Part shown: positions 15,367 through 17,737 of the stretch, in pieces | Layout of the letters: every line of letters starts with the position of its first letter | How positions within the stretch are numbered: the stretch's first letter is position 1 | Assembly (NCBI GenBank): GCA_021791345.1 | Contig: JAJYWT010000064.1 | Span: 1-17,737 of the forward strand | DNA length: 17,737 nucleotides | Direction: 5' to 3' | Source of the DNA: a bacterium | GTDB lineage: Bacteria > Chloroflexota > Dormibacteria > UBA8260 > Bog-877 | Program-made: the position numbers and the translations under genes | The notes under the pieces: generated by a model | What the model saw: only the letters and a program-made list of their open reading frames with translations | What the model was told of the DNA's origin: nothing | Database searches by the model: none

Positions 15367-15763
15367 GGAGGCCTGCAAGCACCAGCCGGTGCGGCGGGTG
15401 GAGAAGCCCTGGGGGTACGAGATCTGGTTCGCGGTCACCTCCGAGTACGCGGGCAAGATCCTCCACATCAACACCGGCGAGGAGCTGAGCCTGCAGTACC
15501 ACGAGCGCAAGGACGAGACGATCTTCGTTCTCTCGGGCGAGCTCGAGCTGGAGCTCGGCGAGAGCGCGGACCAGCTGCACTCCCATCGGCTCAAGCCGGG
15601 GGACTGCCAGCAGATCGTCCCGCCCACCATTCATCGCATGCGCGCCATAACTCCGGTCGAGCTCTGCGAGGTCTCGACCCCGGAGCTGGAGGACGTGGTC
15701 CGGATCGCCGACCGCTACGGGCGGGCGGTGAGTCCCGCCCCAGGCCAGCCGACACCCGCTTGA
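15359..15763 (+). CDS. Single-domain cupin, mannose-6-phosphate isomerase type II-like
   Basis: The product is 134 aa and consists of one cupin barrel. RVEKPWGYEIWFAV (residues 13-26) followed by GEELSLQYHERKDETIFVLSG (40-60) resembles the isomerase domain of bifunctional mannose-1-phosphate guanylyltransferase/mannose-6-phosphate isomerases ('RPWGYY', 'SLQxHxxRxEHW'). Likely metal ligands are H48 and E53, with H92 in PPTIHRM in the second cupin motif. It probably converts fructose-6-phosphate to mannose-6-phosphate and so completes the three-step path to GDP-mannose. Another sugar-modifying or binding role for a small cupin cannot be excluded. The ATG at 15359 overlaps the mutase stop by 8 bp, so the two are coupled. 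The last ten or so residues are Pro/Ala-rich and probably disordered. Confidence 0.82.
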   Translation: MAEEACKHQPVRRVEKPWGYEIWFAVTSEYAGKILHINTGEELSLQYHERKDETIFVLSGELELELGESADQLHSHRLKPGDCQQIVPPTIHRMRAITPVELCEVSTPELEDVVRIADRYGRAVSPAPGQPTPA

Positions 15764-15809
15764 CCCGGGCCGTGCTCTTCGGGCGGATCGCTGTGCAAAA
15801 GGGCTGACC

Positions 15810-16631
15810 GTGGCGCGGCCACCCGCGGGTGCGGCCGCCCAGCGGCTCGAGGTGGCGGCGGGCTTGCGCGAGCTTCCCACGGAGGCTAGCCCCCCGGTTG
15901 CCCGATTGGCCGCGGCGGCGGTGGCGGTCGCCGTCGCGGTCGGGCTCACTGGATCCGGCGCGGTGCGACCCGAGGTCGGGGGCCCGCTGTGGCTCCTGGG
16001 CACAGCTCTTTATCTGGCCCTCTGGCGGCTGCTCCCAGGCGCCTACCGAGGTGCCCGGTCTCGGGGAGCGCCGGGGAGCTGGGGCCCAATGCTGATTCCG
16101 GCCGTCTGCGTGGTGGGAGCCGCTCTGGTGGCGCAGGAGCCCCTGGCACCGCCGTGGTCCCTGGCTTTGGCGGCCTGGGTCGCTGTGACCCTTTCCGCCG
16201 GGCCATGGCTGGACCGTGCGGCCTCCCGACAGCGGCGGCCCGGGACGGAGTCGACGCTGCTCACGGCGCTGCTCGTCAGCCTTCCCATCCCCTACCTCGC
16301 CGTGGCACTCACCCCCGGGCTGCCCGCGGTGCTGGCGGGGCTGGCCGTCGCCACCGGCTGTCTGCTGCCGTCGTGGCGGATGGTGCGACTCGCCGGACCG
16401 GCCGGCGGCACCGCCGTGGAGCGGGCCCTGATCGTCGCGCTCCTGACCGGGGCCGCCCTCACCGCCGCCGCCAGCTCAGAGGTGGCGGGCCCGCTGATGG
16501 TGTTGGCCATCCTGGTCGGCTGGTACGGGCTGACGGGGATCGTCAGCCTGCGGGATCGCTCAGAGCTTCCCAGCTTCGCCGCGTTCGTGGTGGTGGCGGC
16601 GGCCGTGTTGGCGATCTCGGCTCCGGCCTGA
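15810..16631 (+). CDS. Polytopic membrane protein of unknown function
   Basis: The product is 273 aa from a GTG at 15810, preceded by AAAAGGG at 15797-15803. It is very rich in Ala, Leu, Val and Gly. Nine hydrophobic segments can be seen, at about residues 30-47, 58-76, 93-109, 115-134, 148-167, 170-187, 204-221, 226-245 and 255-271. Short Arg-rich loops (RGARSRG near 80-86, DRAASRQRRPG near 135-145, SLRDRSE near 246-252) suggest cytoplasmic sides. I recognise no family motif and no catalytic residues. It starts 46 bp after the cupin stop on the same strand and may be the last gene of the GDP-mannose operon, so a role in envelope glycan or lipid-linked sugar handling is conceivable but unsupported. 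Because the region is GC-rich, overlapping open frames exist. The hydrophobic periodicity favours this one. Confidence 0.72.
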   Translation: MARPPAGAAAQRLEVAAGLRELPTEASPPVARLAAAAVAVAVAVGLTGSGAVRPEVGGPLWLLGTALYLALWRLLPGAYRGARSRGAPGSWGPMLIPAVCVVGAALVAQEPLAPPWSLALAAWVAVTLSAGPWLDRAASRQRRPGTESTLLTALLVSLPIPYLAVALTPGLPAVLAGLAVATGCLLPSWRMVRLAGPAGGTAVERALIVALLTGAALTAAASSEVAGPLMVLAILVGWYGLTGIVSLRDRSELPSFAAFVVVAAAVLAISAPA

Positions 16632-16641
16632 CCGTCTGGAG

Positions 16642-16657
16642 GCGCCGGTGCCGGCGC
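16642..16657 (+). terminator. GC hairpin after the membrane protein gene
   Basis: GCGCCG at 16642-16647 pairs with CGGCGC at 16652-16657 around GTGC, beginning 10 bp after the TGA. It lacks a U-tract, so termination is uncertain. It separates the membrane protein from the aminotransferase unit. Confidence 0.35.
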
Positions 16658-16719
16658 GGGCTGCTTCGGTGCGCCGCCGTGGGCTCCACCAGGACCGCAA
16701 AAGCTGTACCGTCTTGAGG

Positions 16720-16794
16720 ATGGAGACAGCGACTCTGGGCGGCTGGTGGGACGCCAACGGGCTGCCACCGCCTGTGACTGACGCTTCCCACTAG
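16720..16794 (+). CDS. Possible 24-residue leader peptide with Trp-Trp and Pro-Pro-Pro
   Basis: ATG at 16720 to TAG at 16792-16794 encodes 24 residues. Tandem tryptophans lie at positions 9-10 (GGWWDANG) and three consecutive prolines at 16-18 (LPPPV). TACCGT at 16707-16712, with a TG just before it, could be a -10 box. A start point near 16718-16720 would make this peptide leaderless, which fits the lack of a spaced ribosome site. It ends 77 bp before the aminotransferase start. Rare Trp codons in tandem and a poly-Pro stretch are features of ribosome-stalling leader peptides, but no regulated amino acid link to GABA-type aminotransferases is known to me. It may be a chance ORF; the evidence is composition and position only. 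Confidence 0.35.
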   Translation: METATLGGWWDANGLPPPVTDASH

Positions 16795-16807
16795 CGGATT
16801 CCATCTC

Positions 16808-16866
16808 GGGTGAGGTGACATTTCACCCCCACTGCGTCAGCGACTTTCGGCATCGGCCGAGGAGGT
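16808..16866 (+). promoter_or_regulatory. Competing hairpins and ribosome site ahead of the aminotransferase
   Basis: GGGTGA 16808-16813 and GGTGA 16814-16818 are near-duplicate segments that can each pair with the same TCACCC stretch (16823-16828), giving two mutually exclusive hairpins. A second hairpin, TCGGC 16847-16851 with GCCGA 16856-16860, abuts the ribosome site AGGAGGT (16860-16866), five nt before the ATG at 16872. The layout would allow control of translation initiation. No known riboswitch consensus was recognised. Confidence 0.4.
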
Positions 16867-16871
16867 AAATC

Positions 16872-17737
16872 ATGGCTAACACCGCGTCCAGCGCGCCTGC
16901 GCAGGGAGCTGCCAGCACCAGCCAATCGGAGCAGTGGCGCGCGCGCGACCGCCGCCACGTCTCCGGTGCCTACTCCCGCTACACGGATCTGGTCATCCAG
17001 GACGGTGAGGGGTCATTCCTGATTGATGTGGACGGCCGCCGCTACCTCGACTTCGGCTGCGGCATCGCCGTGACCGCCCTCGGGTACCGCCATCCCGACG
17101 TGACCAGGGCGATCCACCAGCAGGTCGACAGCTACTGGCACACCTCGGTGGTGACCCAGCACGTGCGGCTCACCGAGGCGGCCGAGAAGGTGGCCTCGAT
17201 CTGTCCCGACCCACTCGACACTGTCTTCTTCGCCAACTCCGGAGCGGAGGTGGTGGAGGGGGCGCTCAAGCTGGCCCGCCAGGCGACCCACCGGCAGGGG
17301 ATCATCGCGTTCACCGGGGGGTTCCACGGCCGCACCTTCGGCGCCCTCAGCGTGACCACCAGCAAGGTCCACTACCGGGAGCACTACACCCCGCTGCTGC
17401 CGGGGGTCTACACCACCCCCTATCCGTATTGCTTCCGCAACTGCGACCACGCCCCCGGCGAGCCCTGCCCGATCGCCATGGGCAGGGAGCTTGAGAAGCT
17501 CTTCAAGCACGTGGTGCCCGCCGACGAGGTGGCGGCCATGCTGGTCGAGCCGATCCAGGGTGAGGGCGGTTACGTCGTGCCCCCGGCGGGTTTCCTCGCC
17601 ACCCTGCGCCGGATCTGCGACCAGCACGGCATCGTCCTCATCTTCGACGAGGTTCAAAGTGGGGTGGGTCACACCGGCCGCTGGCTGGCGAGCGAGCACG
17701 AGGGGGTGGTCCCCGACGTGGTGACCCTGGCCAAGGC
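16872..17737 (+). CDS. gabT: Class III aminotransferase, 4-aminobutyrate aminotransferase-like, N-terminal part
   Basis: The frame is open from the ATG at 16872 (AGGAGGT five nt upstream) to the window end, giving 288 residues of an expected 430-450. It is a PLP-dependent fold type I aminotransferase. The substrate-side FLIDVDGRRYLDFGCGIAV is at 49-67. The phosphate-binding NSGAEVVEGALKLAR is at 122-136. GGFHGRTFGALSVT at 149-162 includes the ring-stacking aromatic. VEPIQGEGGY is at 225-234, and the PLP-nitrogen Asp is D259 in FDEVQSGVG. The catalytic Lys lies beyond the window. The Q-G-E-G and DEVQ patterns favour a 4-aminobutyrate or related omega-amino acid transaminase; other class III substrates remain possible. 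Residues 183-199 hold a Cys cluster (C187, C191, C199) within PYPYCFRNCDHAPGEPC. The first 25 residues are Ala/Ser/Gln-rich and probably disordered. Confidence 0.9.
   Translation, partial: MANTASSAPAQGAASTSQSEQWRARDRRHVSGAYSRYTDLVIQDGEGSFLIDVDGRRYLDFGCGIAVTALGYRHPDVTRAIHQQVDSYWHTSVVTQHVRLTEAAEKVASICPDPLDTVFFANSGAEVVEGALKLARQATHRQGIIAFTGGFHGRTFGALSVTTSKVHYREHYTPLLPGVYTTPYPYCFRNCDHAPGEPCPIAMGRELEKLFKHVVPADEVAAMLVEPIQGEGGYVVPPAGFLATLRRICDQHGIVLIFDEVQSGVGHTGRWLASEHEGVVPDVVTLAK

Overview
The window is about 70% G+C and gene-dense, with GTG and TTG starts, 4-bp stop/start overlaps and strong AAGGAGG ribosome sites. It also has a long-form deoC and a DinB/mycothiol-type thiol-enzyme homologue. This points to a high-GC Gram-positive-like soil bacterium, such as an Actinomycetota member or a Chloroflexota/Dormibacterota-type lineage. 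The placement is an inference from style and gene content, not from a marker gene.

Layout. (1) 1-656: 3' end of an oligopeptide-type ABC substrate-binding protein, closed by a hairpin. (2) 784-1731: an IS21 IstA-like protein whose frame is open but whose DDE triad has lost two residues. (3) 1838-4067: a cytochrome P450 followed by a nucleoside hydrolase. (4) 7188-4097, minus strand: cdd, pyrimidine-nucleoside phosphorylase and an MFS transporter. (5) 7319-10540, plus strand, divergent from block 4: deoC, a full-length aldehyde dehydrogenase and a short ALDH-like protein without a catalytic half, all overlapping. (6) 11299-10556, minus strand: a DinB/maleylpyruvate-isomerase-like protein. (7) 11515-15763: metK, mannose-1-phosphate guanylyltransferase, a phosphohexomutase and a cupin isomerase. 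(8) 15810-16631: a polytopic membrane protein of unknown role. (9) 16720-17737: a possible 24-residue leader peptide and a class III aminotransferase (GabT-like) cut by the window end.

How the genes work together. Blocks 3-5 form a (deoxy)nucleoside salvage and catabolism locus. The likely order is uptake (MFS, inferred), deamination of cytidine (Cdd), phosphorolysis to base and (deoxy)ribose-1-phosphate (PyNP), DeoC cleavage of deoxyribose-5-phosphate to glyceraldehyde-3-phosphate and acetaldehyde, and oxidation of acetaldehyde by the ALDH pair. No DeoB-type phosphopentomutase is visible. The phosphohexomutase in block 7 is the only sugar-phosphate mutase in the window. Block 7 makes GDP-mannose (isomerase, mutase, guanylyltransferase), unusually headed by the SAM synthase gene.

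Most notable observations: a catalytically dead-looking but intact IS21 transposase relative, an apparent two-gene split of the ALDH16 architecture next to deoC, a run of hairpins ahead of metK, and a Trp-Trp/Pro-Pro-Pro mini-ORF with competing hairpins ahead of the aminotransferase. No tRNA, rRNA or CRISPR array was recognised.
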